Positions 1 to 9,075 of a stretch of DNA of 64,000 nt are shown in pieces. The stretch spans positions 1 through 64,000 of the forward strand of contig NZ_BIME01000014.1 in the NCBI RefSeq assembly GCF_004000925.1. The letters are read 5' to 3'. The first letter of the stretch is position 1, and each line of letters opens with the position of its first letter. A program made the translations under genes and the position numbers. Source of the DNA: Paenibacillus illinoisensis NBRC 15959. Its GTDB lineage: Bacteria; Bacillota; Bacilli; Paenibacillales; Paenibacillaceae. The notes under the pieces are model-generated. The model made no database searches and was not told the DNA's origin. It was given only the letters and a program-made list of their open reading frames with translations.

Positions 1-1
1 C

Positions 2-3000
2 GCTGGAGCAACAGGAGTAACCGGAGCAACGGGCGTGAGTATAACGGGCAGTACTGGGGCAACGGGTATAACCGGGGCTACAGGAATCGGTTTGGGTGGA
101 GTGGTAGCATTTGATCCAGCTGTGGCTCCAACGTACCCAGCGGGTCAAGTGGTTACGTTCAACGGCAGTACGTATATTGCCAATGTTGCCGCACCGACCG
201 GGACACCAGGAACATCTGCAGACTACACGTTGTTGGCAGGTGCAGGGGCAACAGGTGACACAGGAGTAACTGGATTGACTGGCTTTACAGGAAGCACAGG
301 TGAAACTGGAGCAACAGGTATCACGGGGATAACGGGTGCAACGGGTATCGGTTTGAGCGGAGTGGTACCCTTCGATCCGGCTGTGGCTCCAACGTACCCA
401 GTGGGTCAGGTAGTTACGTTCAACGGCAGCACGTATATTGCCAATGTCGCTGCACCAACCGGAACACCGGGGACATCTGCAGACTATACGTTGTTGGCGG
501 GAGCAGGGGCAACAGGGGTCACGGGTATTACAGGTTTTACAGGTGAAACCGGGGCGACCGGAATTACAGGTATCACAGGTGCGACAGGTGTTGGTTTGAG
601 TGGAGTGGTATCCTTCGATCCAGCTGTGGCCCCAACATACCCAGCGGGTCAAGTGGTTACGTTTAACGGCAGTACGTATATTGCCAATGTTGCCGGACCG
701 ACTGGGACACCAGGGACATCCCCAGACTACACATTACTGGCTGGCGCAGGAGCAACAGGTGTTACCGGATTCACCGGTGGTACAGGTGAAACTGGAGTAA
801 CTGGCGCAACAGGAGCCACAGGAATCACAGGGATAACCGGAGCGACCGGAGTTGCAGGGACTACAGGGACTACAGGCATTACAGGTTTTACGGGTGAAAC
901 CGGGGCGACAGGAATTACAGGTATCACAGGTGCGACAGGTGTTGGTTTGAACGGTGTGGTACCTTTCGATCCGGCCGTGGCTCCAACGTACCCAGCTGGT
1001 CAAGTGGTTACGTTCAACGGCAGCACGTATATTGCCAATGTTGCCGCACCGACCGGGACACCAGGAACATCTGCAGACTACACGTTGTTGGCAGGTGCAG
1101 GGGCAACGGGTGTTACCGGATTATCTGGAGTAACCGGTGGTACAGGTGAAACTGGCGCAACAGGAGCCACAGGGCTCACAGGGATAACCGGAGCGACCGG
1201 AGTTACAGGGGCTACAGGACTTACGGGCATCACAGGTGTTACCGGTGAAACTGGGGCGACAGGAATTACAGGTATCACGGGAGCAACGGGTGTCGGTTTG
1301 AGCGGAGTGGTACCATTCGATCCGGCCGTGGCTCCAACGTATCCGGCAGGTCAAGTGGTTACGTTTAACGGTAGTACTTATATTACGAATGTTGCCGGAC
1401 CGACTGGGACACCGGGCATATCTGCAGACTACACGTTGTTGGCGGGAGCTGGTGCAACAGGTGTTACTGGATTAACTGGAGCAACCGGTGGTACAGGCGA
1501 AACTGGAGTAACCGGAGCAACAGGAGCCACAGGGCTCACAGGGATAACCGGAGCGATCGGAGTTACAGGGGCTACCGGACTTACAGGCATCACAGGTGTT
1601 ACCGGATTAACTGGAGCAATCGGAAGTACAGGCGAAACTGGAGTAACTGGAGCAACAGGAGCCACAGGAATCACGGGGATAACCGGAGCGACCGGAGTTA
1701 CAGGGGCTACAGGACTTACGGGCATCACAGGTTTTACAGGTGAAACCGGGGCGACAGGAATTACAGGTATCACGGGAGCAACAGGTACCGGTTTGAGTGG
1801 AGTGGTACCATTCGATCCGGCCGTGGCTCCAACGTATCCTGCAGGTCAAGTGGTTACGTTTAACGGCAGCACGTATATTACGAATGTTGCCGGACCGACT
1901 GGGACACCAGAGACCTCCCCAGACTACACATTACTGGCGGGAGCCGGGGCAACAGGTGTTACCGGATTAACTGGAGTAACCGGTGTTACAGGCGAAACTG
2001 GAGCAACAGGAGCAACAGGAGCAACAGGAGCAACAGGAGCTACAGGGCTCACTGGAGCGACCGGAGTTACAGGGGCTACCGGATTTACAGGCATTACAGG
2101 TTTTACAGGCGAAACTGGTGCGACAGGAATTACAGGTATCACGGGTGCGACAGGGGTTGGTTTGAGCGGAGTGGTACCATTTGATCCAGCTGTGGCACCA
2201 ACATACCCAGTGGGTCAGGTAGTTACGTTCAACGGCAGTACGTATATCGCCAATGTCGCTGGACCAACCGGAACACCGGGCACATCTGCAGACTACACGT
2301 TGTTGGCGGGAGCTGGTGCAACAGGTGTTACCGGATTAACTGGAGCAACCGGTGGTACAGGCGAAACTGGAGTAACCGGAGCAACAGGAGCCACAGGGCT
2401 CACAGGGATAACCGGAGCGACCGGAGTTACAGGGGCAACAGGTGTCACCGGTGAAACTGGTGCGACAGGTGTAACAGGAAGTACTGGGGTGACAGGAAGT
2501 ACTGGTGTAACAGGAGAGACCGGTATAACGGGAAGTACCGGGGTAACAGGAGCTACTGGTGTAAGTGTAACCGGAAGTACCGGAGCGACAGGAACAACTG
2601 GTGCATCAGGAGCTACTGGAGTAGGCATAACGGGAGCGACCGGAGTTACAGGTTCAACAGGCGTAACAGGAGAGACCGGAATAACAGGAAGCGCAGGAAT
2701 TACAGGAACGACGGGAGTAACTGGAACAACTGGAGCAACAGGTACAACGGGACTTACAGGTGCAACTGGAGAGACGGGTGCGACTGGCATAACAGGAGCT
2801 ACAGGTGTCGGTACCACTGGTGCAACTGGTGCCACAGGAACTTCAGTTACAGCAGCATCTTCTTATGCAGAGAATACGAGTGGTACAATTCTTGTTCTTT
2901 TGGGCGGAACGGTTGTACCTCTGCCTAATAATCAAAACATTGGTACTGGCATTACCGTAAATGGAACTAATGATACGTTTACTCTCGCTACGGCCGGACG

Positions 3001-3244
3001 TTATTATATTAGTTACAAAATCAATCTTACAGCAGCACTCGCTGTCCAATCTCGAATACTGCTAAACGGTGCTGTAGTTCCACCAAGTGTAATTTCGCCA
3101 GTACTTTCACTTAGCCAGTTAGCAACCGATTTTATTGTAACCGTCACAGCCGGATCAACCGTTCAACTGCAATTGTTCGGTTTGGTCGCAACAGCAGTAT
3201 TGTCACCTCCAGGCGCCACACTCAACATTATTCGATTAAGCTAA
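2..3244 (+). CDS. Collagen-like triplet-repeat surface/exosporium-type protein, 5'-truncated
   Basis: The reading frame is already open at base 2 (Ala-Gly-Ala-Thr-Gly), so the true start lies outside the window; the GTG at 35 is only the first in-window start-like codon. The protein is built of Gly-X-Thr/Gly-X-X collagen-like runs interrupted by seven near-identical non-collagen modules of about 50 residues (each with FDPAVAPTYP, then a GQVVTFNGSTYI segment and ending DYTLLAGAG). The module pattern Tyr-Pro-x-Gly-Gln-x-Val-Thr, Asn-Gly-Ser-Thr-Tyr, Pro-Gly-Thr, Asp-Tyr-Thr-Leu resembles family 5/12 carbohydrate-binding modules. The last ~125 residues are non-repetitive and hydrophobic, like the C-terminal trimerising domain of BclA-type spore proteins. 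Collagen-like function and surface location are inferred from the family. The DNA repeats are so similar that copy number probably changes by recombination or slippage. Confidence 0.85.
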   Translation, partial: AGATGVTGATGVSITGSTGATGITGATGIGLGGVVAFDPAVAPTYPAGQVVTFNGSTYIANVAAPTGTPGTSADYTLLAGAGATGDTGVTGLTGFTGSTGETGATGITGITGATGIGLSGVVPFDPAVAPTYPVGQVVTFNGSTYIANVAAPTGTPGTSADYTLLAGAGATGVTGITGFTGETGATGITGITGATGVGLSGVVSFDPAVAPTYPAGQVVTFNGSTYIANVAGPTGTPGTSPDYTLLAGAGATGVTGFTGGTGETGVTGATGATGITGITGATGVAGTTGTTGITGFTGETGATGITGITGATGVGLNGVVPFDPAVAPTYPAGQVVTFNGSTYIANVAAPTGTPGTSADYTLLAGAGATGVTGLSGVTGGTGETGATGATGLTGITGATGVTGATGLTGITGVTGETGATGITGITGATGVGLSGVVPFDPAVAPTYPAGQVVTFNGSTYITNVAGPTGTPGISADYTLLAGAGATGVTGLTGATGGTGETGVTGATGATGLTGITGAIGVTGATGLTGITGVTGLTGAIGSTGETGVTGATGATGITGITGATGVTGATGLTGITGFTGETGATGITGITGATGTGLSGVVPFDPAVAPTYPAGQVVTFNGSTYITNVAGPTGTPETSPDYTLLAGAGATGVTGLTGVTGVTGETGATGATGATGATGATGLTGATGVTGATGFTGITGFTGETGATGITGITGATGVGLSGVVPFDPAVAPTYPVGQVVTFNGSTYIANVAGPTGTPGTSADYTLLAGAGATGVTGLTGATGGTGETGVTGATGATGLTGITGATGVTGATGVTGETGATGVTGSTGVTGSTGVTGETGITGSTGVTGATGVSVTGSTGATGTTGASGATGVGITGATGVTGSTGVTGETGITGSAGITGTTGVTGTTGATGTTGLTGATGETGATGITGATGVGTTGATGATGTSVTAASSYAENTSGTILVLLGGTVVPLPNNQNIGTGITVNGTNDTFTLATAGRYYISYKINLTAALAVQSRILLNGAVVPPSVISPVLSLSQLATDFIVTVTAGSTVQLQLFGLVATAVLSPPGATLNIIRLS

Positions 3245-3251
3245 ATACAAA

Positions 3252-3285
3252 AAAAGAGACGAACCCTTCCGGGATCGTCTCTTTT
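3252..3285. terminator. Bidirectional intrinsic terminator
   Basis: An 11-bp stem (AAAAGAGACGA / TCGTCTCTTTT) with a short inner CCC/GGG pairing has A-rich and T-rich flanks on both sides. It sits between the convergent collagen-like gene and serA and can serve both. Confidence 0.85.
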
Positions 3286-3309
3286 GACTATCTATGCACG
3301 TTGTGGCAT

Positions 3310-4905
3310 CTATTCAAGAACAATTTCAACAGCTGTATTAAGTTCAGGCAGACCTGTAAGCTGGACAAGGACATCTTTTGGAACTGCTTTATCTACTGTC
3401 AGAATCATGATTGCAGCACCACCGATAATCTTCCGTCCCACTTGCATGGAGGCGATGTTGACATCATTTTGACCAAGCAGCGTACCTACCCGTCCGATGA
3501 TACCTGGCTTATCGTTATGGGAGATCAAAATTTGGTGACTTTCTGGAGCGATATCAACCGGGAATTTGTCCAGGCGTACGATCCGTTCTCCGTAACCTGC
3601 AAGGAGCGTTCCGGCTACACGGCGTTCCTCTGCTTCCTGTGTCGTTACCAATGTAACAGTGATGAGGTTAGTAAACCCTTTAGTTGCGGATGTTTGGCTT
3701 ACAACTACATTCAGATCGCGGGTTTTAGCCAGATGCATGGAGTTAACGATATTTGCTTCTCCGCCCAGATGTCTTGCTAGAATACCCTTAACAATGTAAC
3801 GAGTGAGTGGCGACGTATCAACTTCCGAAAGGTCCCCTGCATAGTCAATTCGAATCTCTTGCACGGCATTTTGTGTAATTTGGGCTGCAAAGCTACCCAG
3901 GGTTTCACCCAGCTTAAAATACGGCTGGAGTTTATTCATCACGGTTGGTGCAACCGCTGGCATGTTCACAGCGTTTTTGAACGGTTCATTCCGCAAAATA
4001 TGAAGTACCTGCTCCGATACATCAATCGCTACATTTTCTTGTGCTTCCACGGTGGAAGCTCCAAGGTGTGGCGTAACGATGATACTTGGGTGGTTCAGGA
4101 AAGGATGATCCTGTGCTGGTGGCTCGCTTTCAAACACGTCAAATGCAGCACCTGCAACAATACCTTCATCGATTGCTTCCACAAGGGCCATCTCATCAAT
4201 AACTCCGCCACGAGCACAGTTGATAATGCGCATACCTTTTTTCATGATTTCAAATTGTGCACGGGAGATCATGTGTCGAGTTTCAGGTGTCAATGGAGTG
4301 TGTACGGTCATAAAGTCAGCATTGCGAATGATGTCATCCACGCTGGCCAGTTTAACTTGAAGTTTCTCTGCACGTTCTTGAGTCAGAAACGGGTCGTATG
4401 CCAGAATATCCATACCAAAGGCTTTGGCGCGTTTGGCTACCTCACTGCCGATTCGTCCCATTCCGAGTACACCCAGAGTTTTATTTCTGAGTTCCACACC
4501 CAGGAAGGTCTTGCGATCCCATGTACCTTGAATGGTTTTGGCGTATGCCTGTGGGATGTGACGTGCCAATGCCATCATCATGGCAAATGTATGCTCACAT
4601 GTCGTGATGGTATTACCATCGGGCGCATTAATAACGATGATACCGCGTTGAGTGGCAGTCTCCAGGTCAATGTTATCCACCCCAACCCCTGCACGGCCAA
4701 TGACCTTGAGATTTGTTCCAGCAGCCATAATACGATCTGTAACACGAGTTTGGCTTCGAACGAGAAGGGCGTCATAATTACCAATAATGGCTACAAGCTC
4801 ATCTTCACTAAGACCGGTATTTTTCTCAACTACAACATCATTTGCATCCACCAGTTGCTGAATACCCAGATCACTGATTGGGTCCGATACTAACACTTTG
4901 TACAT
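3310..4905 (-). CDS. serA: D-3-phosphoglycerate dehydrogenase
   Basis: Catalyses the first step of serine synthesis, NAD-dependent oxidation of 3-phosphoglycerate to 3-phosphohydroxypyruvate, in the cytosol. The 531 residues match the long SerA form: substrate-binding and Rossmann domains (GMGRIG at about residues 148-153, catalytic-region motifs ARGGVIDE and TPHLGAST), an intervening ASB domain, and a C-terminal ACT domain (HNDKPGIIGRVG) expected to sense serine. The ATG follows AGGAGGAAG closely. The gene is monocistronic here, with its own promoter, a ~440-nt leader carrying a T-box, and a shared terminator at its 3' end. The T-box implies control by uncharged tRNA-Ser in addition to likely allosteric feedback. 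Confidence 0.96.
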   Translation of the reverse strand: MYKVLVSDPISDLGIQQLVDANDVVVEKNTGLSEDELVAIIGNYDALLVRSQTRVTDRIMAAGTNLKVIGRAGVGVDNIDLETATQRGIIVINAPDGNTITTCEHTFAMMMALARHIPQAYAKTIQGTWDRKTFLGVELRNKTLGVLGMGRIGSEVAKRAKAFGMDILAYDPFLTQERAEKLQVKLASVDDIIRNADFMTVHTPLTPETRHMISRAQFEIMKKGMRIINCARGGVIDEMALVEAIDEGIVAGAAFDVFESEPPAQDHPFLNHPSIIVTPHLGASTVEAQENVAIDVSEQVLHILRNEPFKNAVNMPAVAPTVMNKLQPYFKLGETLGSFAAQITQNAVQEIRIDYAGDLSEVDTSPLTRYIVKGILARHLGGEANIVNSMHLAKTRDLNVVVSQTSATKGFTNLITVTLVTTQEAEERRVAGTLLAGYGERIVRLDKFPVDIAPESHQILISHNDKPGIIGRVGTLLGQNDVNIASMQVGRKIIGGAAIMILTVDKAVPKDVLVQLTGLPELNTAVEIVLE

Positions 4906-5070
4906 GGTTTCTTCCTCCTTAGTATGTGTATCTATATCGTCAAGGACTTACCTCTGCAATGAGGTGTTCCTTAAAACCGGATTCATCCTTCCGCCCAACA
5001 ACGCGGTGTCGCAGCAGAGGGGAGGGGTGTAATAATAGAGTGGACCCACGTATATTCCCAAAAATAAATC

Positions 5071-5346
5071 AAAAAACTCTCAATCCACATACTGCTTGCG
5101 CAATAAGGGACGAGAGTTGTCGTGGTACCACCCTAATTCACTGCCGCTTCGCAACGACAGTCTTCACGGTCAATAAAGACCGAAGAGGATAACGGCTCTA
5201 AACCGATCGCACCTACTCCAATTTCAATGCAATAACTCAGGAACGCTCAAGATCCATTGCCTGCCACCGATTTGCACCATCCATCGGCTCTCTGTAAGAA
5301 CAAAGCAACATCTTTTTTCCATCATCGTGTTTAACGTGACTAATTT
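5071..5346 (-). promoter_or_regulatory. T-box leader of serA, predicted serine specifier
   Basis: Read on the minus strand, the leader has a Stem I beginning near 5296 (AGAGAGCC then GATG), the segment TTGAGCGTTCCTGAGT at 5235-5250, and the conserved T-box AGGGTGGTACCAC at about 5122-5134. An intrinsic terminator follows (AACTCTC at 5112-5118 pairing with GAGAGTT at 5075-5081, then T residues to about 5071). Placing the specifier triplet five bases before TGAGT, as in known T-boxes, gives AGC (5245-5247), a serine codon, which agrees with serA downstream. Uncharged tRNA-Ser should stabilise the antiterminator and switch serA on. The T-box and terminator are clear; the specifier assignment is by alignment to the usual layout. 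Confidence 0.85.
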
Positions 5347-5352
5347 TTTCAT

Positions 5353-5382
5353 AATGTATCATGGCTAACATGACCATGTCAA
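5353..5382 (-). promoter_or_regulatory. Sigma-A promoter for serA leader
   Basis: On the minus strand TTGACA (5377-5382) lies 18 bp upstream of TACATT (5353-5358). The predicted start near 5346 is about 50 nt before Stem I of the T-box. Confidence 0.6.
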
Positions 5383-5579
5383 TAGGCATAAATGTTTTAA
5401 TGCAGATGACTTGGATCACGTTCATTTATCAGCGGTTTACTATGAAAGATGCCTAAATCATATAACTGAAAGTCGTAGAAAATTCTAGATTCAAAAAATC
5501 AGATCAGACGTTACGATGAGAGTGAATTTCGGGTAACAAAGGATAGGAAACCGGGACTTGAGGCAGGTCTTGAACCAAT

Positions 5580-5608
5580 TTGGATTTTTGGCTATCATTT
5601 AGTATACT
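5580..5608 (+). promoter_or_regulatory. Sigma-A-like promoter for the CPBP protease gene
   Basis: TTGGAT (5580-5585), 17 bp, TATACT (5603-5608), about 60 bp before the ATG at 5671 and directed into the 5671-7510 gene group. Confidence 0.55.
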
Positions 5609-5670
5609 ATCCGATTGGGCAGCCAAGTAGGTTATCCATCAAATATCTAGTAAGAGGACAGACGCAGGCA

Positions 5671-6264
5671 ATGAAAAAATCAAAGTTTTCCAAGTTCAAG
5701 ATTCAGAAGGCTGAACCACAGCAGCTTACCGAGCGCTTGCTTCTGATCAATCTATACTTTACACAAGGTTTAACTCTGATCATTGGAGTTGTATGGATTT
5801 TATTGCAGAAGCGAAATCTGTTCGACGTGCTTGCTTGGCCTGAAAGTGTTCATTTTATTTGGTGGGGGCTTGGTCTTGCAGGCATTATGCTCGTCATGGA
5901 TATGGTCCTGTCTTATGTCATTCCTCAGGAGAGCATGGATGACGGAGGAATCAATGATATGCTGTTCAGGTCACGCCCCATCTGGCATATTGTATGTATA
6001 GCAGCTATTGTCGCTATTTGTGAAGAATTATTGTTTCGCGGAGCCATACAGCATGCCATTGGCCCTTACTGGACTAGCATATTGTTTGCAGTAATTCATA
6101 TTCGATATCTTCGCCACTGGATTCCTACAGGTTGGGTATTTGTTTCTAGCTATGGATTGGGTTGGATTTATTTGCAATCCGGCACATTGTGGGCGCCGAT
6201 ATTATGTCACTTTATTATTGATTTGGTGTCCGGATTAGCGATACGTTTTCGGAGGGGATCATGA
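5671..6264 (+). CDS. CPBP-family intramembrane metalloprotease
   Basis: A 197-residue integral membrane protein with several hydrophobic segments. It carries the CPBP (CAAX protease/bacteriocin-processing, Abi) motif EELLFR at about residues 118-123 (Glu118, Glu119, Arg123) and a second conserved His near residue 143 (FAVIH). A C-terminal HFIID motif adds the third metal-site region. Family members cleave membrane peptides or protect against bacteriocins; the substrate here is unknown. The first gene of a three-gene group: its TGA overlaps the ATG of the next gene (ATGA). Position relative to mecA/prsW resembles ypbD of B. subtilis, which lies in a similar neighbourhood with a phosphoesterase gene. 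A GAGGACAG ribosome site precedes the ATG. Confidence 0.85.
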   Translation: MKKSKFSKFKIQKAEPQQLTERLLLINLYFTQGLTLIIGVVWILLQKRNLFDVLAWPESVHFIWWGLGLAGIMLVMDMVLSYVIPQESMDDGGINDMLFRSRPIWHIVCIAAIVAICEELLFRGAIQHAIGPYWTSILFAVIHIRYLRHWIPTGWVFVSSYGLGWIYLQSGTLWAPILCHFIIDLVSGLAIRFRRGS

Positions 6265-6710
6265 ACCAGCAATTAAGCAGAATGAAGACATATGGCAGTC
6301 AACGCCACCGCCACTCGGACAAAACAGAGAAGACCGAGCGGACTGCGGCTCCTCAAGTGAACTTGGTTGCTGAACCGGCAGCTGCACTGGAGGGGGCGGG
6401 GGCATCATTGTCCACCGTATCCGTACCAAGATCACAACGCAAGTCGTATGCATCAGCATTGGAAAGCCCAGTGCTCCCCAGCCGGGCTCCAGCACGTTCC
6501 AAATCTCCGCAAAAAGCGACCGATGAAACGGTCACGGAAGCAGGTTCACTTCCTACCCGGACTGAGCTTCATCCTTCTCGCCGATTGCGGTTAAGTAAAC
6601 GGTTTGTCAACTCACTCATCATTATTTTTGTTTTACTCACGATCAGCCTGGTCTGGTGGGGCATAAAAGGAGCTCCGCCACTAAACACATTTCTTCCTTG
6701 GCCTTGGTAA
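6261..6710 (+). CDS. Hypothetical basic protein with one C-terminal membrane segment
   Basis: I do not recognise a family. The 149 residues have a long hydrophilic, Arg/Ser/Ala-rich, probably disordered N-terminal part (about 1-110), followed by one hydrophobic segment (LIIIFVLLTISLVWWGI, about residues 118-134) and a short tail, so it looks tail-anchored. It overlaps the preceding gene by ATGA and the following gene starts at its stop (TAATG), so all three are probably translationally coupled. It may scaffold or regulate the neighbouring protease or phosphoesterase; this is inference from position only. Confidence 0.7.
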   Translation: MNQQLSRMKTYGSQRHRHSDKTEKTERTAAPQVNLVAEPAAALEGAGASLSTVSVPRSQRKSYASALESPVLPSRAPARSKSPQKATDETVTEAGSLPTRTELHPSRRLRLSKRFVNSLIIIFVLLTISLVWWGIKGAPPLNTFLPWPW

Positions 6711-7510
6711 TGATGGTCTGGTTCGCATCTGTGTTGATGGTGGTTTTCATATTGATCGTTCATATGTGGCGTGAAGCGCACCTTCACCGGGTCGTGGAGG
6801 ATGACGTTGAAATAAACGCCTTACCCCTTTCGTTTGATGGAAGCGTCATTTTGTATGTATCTGACCTTCATAAGAGGAGATTGAGGCAGGAGGACATTAA
6901 GCCATTATTGGGCCAGGTGGACTGGGTTTTGATAGGTGGAGATGTAGCGGAGAAGGGGATTTCATGGTCCATCGTCAGACACAATATGCAACTACTGACC
7001 AATATCGCACCTGCTTTTGCGGTCTATGGAAACCATGACAAACATGCCGGAACGGCTCAGTTGGCACGGATTTTTGAGGAAACCGGGGTTCGGCTTCTGC
7101 AGGATCAGGTTGTGTCTCTTCAAAAGAGGGATTCCAGCATAAAGCTGGCCGGAGCGGATTATCGGTCTCGTGGACTTAGCAATCACCTAACGGAAAAGAA
7201 CAGAAATGAATGCTTGATTGTATTAATTCACGATCCACTTCAGGCAAAGAGTGTTCATGATTATGCTGATCTTATTTTAAGTGGGCACACACACGGGGGG
7301 CAACTCGTGATCCCGTTTCTTGGACCGATTTTCCTTAACCAAGCTTACCGGAATGTGTCGAACGGATGGTACACCTTGAAACGGATGAACGGTGATCCGG
7401 ATGGCAAAATGCTGGTCAGCAGAGGTTATGGAACGAATCATTTGCCGCTCAGATTATGCTGTCCAGCTGAGATGCACAAGATTACTTTAAAATCGATAAA
7501 AACAAAATAA
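6710..7510 (+). CDS. Membrane-anchored metallophosphoesterase (YkuE/YpbG type)
   Basis: Calcineurin-like phosphoesterase with the ordered metal motifs SDLH, GGD(V), GNHD, a later lone His (LIVLIHDP) and GHTHGG. One N-terminal hydrophobic segment right after the start (MMVWFASVLMVVFILIV) anchors it, with the catalytic domain probably outside. The ATG at 6710 overlaps the previous stop as TAATG and gives 266 residues. A longer in-frame GTG start at 6656 exists but has no ribosome site in front, and an AAAGGAG at 6666-6672 lies inside it. Paralogues act on phosphodiesters or lipid-linked substrates; the actual substrate is unknown. Transcription ends at the strong hairpin just after the stop. 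Confidence 0.9.
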   Translation: MMVWFASVLMVVFILIVHMWREAHLHRVVEDDVEINALPLSFDGSVILYVSDLHKRRLRQEDIKPLLGQVDWVLIGGDVAEKGISWSIVRHNMQLLTNIAPAFAVYGNHDKHAGTAQLARIFEETGVRLLQDQVVSLQKRDSSIKLAGADYRSRGLSNHLTEKNRNECLIVLIHDPLQAKSVHDYADLILSGHTHGGQLVIPFLGPIFLNQAYRNVSNGWYTLKRMNGDPDGKMLVSRGYGTNHLPLRLCCPAEMHKITLKSIKTK

Positions 7511-7543
7511 AACAGCCTTGATCTATATGGATCAAGGCTGTTT
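7510..7543. terminator. Bidirectional intrinsic terminator
   Basis: A 14-bp perfect stem (AAACAGCCTTGATC / GATCAAGGCTGTTT) separates the phosphoesterase gene from the convergent polysaccharide deacetylase gene. Confidence 0.9.
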
Positions 7544-7553
7544 ATCTATATCC

Positions 7554-8441
7554 TTACCTGGCTTCGAGCTCTATCGAACGAGGGTCAACAAAAGAATATC
7601 CCTTGTTCTCCAGCTTCGTTAACAAATCATCTAGGGCTTCTACAGTCCAAGGAAGTTCGTGCATCAATATATTGCTTCCGGGATTTAACTGATCAAGCAC
7701 ATTCTGAACGACTTTATCGGGTTTGTTCTGAGTGCTCTTGTCCCAGTCCAGCGAACCATTGGACCATGTCATGTATAACATGCCATTTTGTTTGACGGTT
7801 TCCTTCAAAGCGTCATTACCAGAACCAAAGGGGGGGCGGAAGAATTCAGGCTCCACACCAACGGTTTCTTTGACGATGTGTTGAACATCCGTTACCTGCT
7901 TGGCAGCCTCTGAAGCGGACATTTTTTTGAGATCCTCGTGATCCCAAGCATGGTTGCCAATAATCTGCTCACGCTCGTAAATAAGCTTTAACAACTCCGG
8001 ATGGCTTTTGACACGATATCCATTAACGAAAAATATGGCTTTGGCATTATGCTTGTCAAGTGTATCAATTAATCCATTAATCATTTCTGCTTCCTTAGGG
8101 CCGTCATCGAATGTCAGAAGAACGACCTTCTTTTCACCCTTTTCATCATTGGGTTTGATGTAATAATTTTCATTCATATGATACGTCTTCTTAATGTGTT
8201 GTTCTTTTTTATCCTCAGTTGTTTCTTGTTCTTTTTCTTGTTCTTGTGTTTGCTCTAAGCTGTCTTGAGATGAAGGTAGATCATCTTCCACTGCGTTTGA
8301 AGTGCTGCTTTCTTCACTTGGTACAGAGGAGACCGTTTCATTTTCAGGAGCGGTGTTTTCGGTAGTAGGTGTTTCTTGCTCCCCACATGCTGACAACAGG
8401 AGACATACGGCAATAAGGATTGCGGCAGTCGTTTTAAACAT
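7554..8441 (-). CDS. Polysaccharide deacetylase lipoprotein (NodB domain)
   Basis: A 295-residue secreted lipoprotein: signal peptide with lipobox LSAC (Cys19), then an acidic Glu/Thr/Ser-rich linker (about 20-85), then a NodB homology domain. Visible motifs are TFDDGP (110-115, catalytic Asp-Asp), the metal-binding H-x3-H (His164, His168 in NHAWDHE) and RPPFGSG. Such enzymes remove acetyl groups from peptidoglycan or chitin-like sugars at the outer face of the membrane and contribute to lysozyme resistance or wall remodelling; the exact substrate cannot be told. Single gene on the minus strand with a terminator shared with its convergent neighbour. Confidence 0.92.
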   Translation of the reverse strand: MFKTTAAILIAVCLLLSACGEQETPTTENTAPENETVSSVPSEESSTSNAVEDDLPSSQDSLEQTQEQEKEQETTEDKKEQHIKKTYHMNENYYIKPNDEKGEKKVVLLTFDDGPKEAEMINGLIDTLDKHNAKAIFFVNGYRVKSHPELLKLIYEREQIIGNHAWDHEDLKKMSASEAAKQVTDVQHIVKETVGVEPEFFRPPFGSGNDALKETVKQNGMLYMTWSNGSLDWDKSTQNKPDKVVQNVLDQLNPGSNILMHELPWTVEALDDLLTKLENKGYSFVDPRSIELEAR

Positions 8442-8534
8442 AATTTCAACTCACTTTCCTGTATTTATGCGGAATGAGATGTCGTGCTTCCGCAAACACT
8501 AGTTGTGATCTTAACATAAGAGGAGGTTGGTGTA

Positions 8535-8888
8535 ATGAAGGCGTCATCCTTTTTTTGGGGGATTGTAGTTGGTGTTGCTGCCAGTTCATATCTGTCCAAG
8601 GGCAAAATTCCCATGTTGTCTTCACTCTCGTCCGGCAACATGATGGGTCAAGCCAAGCACAAGATGATGGAAATGACTTTTCCAGGCATGGATGGATTCA
8701 GCCCTAAGAATAATGAGCATGGTGAATCCCACAAAAGTGCATTGAAAAAAACAGCAAGAGCCATTACCCCGCAGGAAAAAGAAGAAAACATGAACATGCT
8801 CAAAGATTTTATTCGCACCAATCCGGATGTTAAACATGAAGTTGAGCAAATTTTGAGTCAAACAAACACAACAGTACCCGGTTTATAA
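8535..8888 (+). CDS. Small membrane-anchored hypothetical protein
   Basis: 117 residues with a short hydrophobic N-terminus (FFWGIVVGVAASSYL) reminiscent of YtxH-type small envelope proteins, a Met-rich middle, and a charged helical C-terminal half (about 70-110). No catalytic motif is visible. The ATG follows AGAGGAGGTTGG. It stands alone between the divergent deacetylase and mecA and ends in a clear terminator. Function unknown. Confidence 0.75.
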   Translation: MKASSFFWGIVVGVAASSYLSKGKIPMLSSLSSGNMMGQAKHKMMEMTFPGMDGFSPKNNEHGESHKSALKKTARAITPQEKEENMNMLKDFIRTNPDVKHEVEQILSQTNTTVPGL

Positions 8889-8906
8889 ACCAAAACTACT
8901 GGAATA

Positions 8907-8949
8907 GAATCAACCACAGTCTTGTTTGATGTGGATTGATTCTTTTTTT
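8907..8949 (+). terminator. Intrinsic terminator
   Basis: GAATCAACCACA pairs with TGTGGATTGATTC (one bulge) and is followed by seven T residues. Confidence 0.85.
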
Positions 8950-9075
8950 GTCGATTTTACTTCGTGCATTTGCAGGTATAAAATGATAACATAACTACAT
9001 AGATTTATTTTCAGCACATATTGTTTTGTGCTTCATAATCTGTTATAAGACTTGCTTATAAAGGGGAGATCCTGT

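Noticed and set aside
2..2830. Regular repeats resembling a CRISPR or tandem array
   Set aside because: The repeats keep the reading frame and encode collagen triplets and protein modules; there are no unique spacers of constant length and no cas genes.
727..2835. Minus-strand frames of Pro/Val/Ile repeats opposite the collagen-like gene
   Set aside because: They are mirror translations of the Gly-X-Thr repeats, have no ribosome sites, and repeat with the same period.
3859..4893. Long plus-strand open frame opposite serA
   Set aside because: Cys/His-rich product without family features; serA on the other strand is unmistakable.
5237..5425. Minus-strand 62-residue frame upstream of serA
   Set aside because: It lies over the serA promoter and T-box Stem I; no ribosome site.
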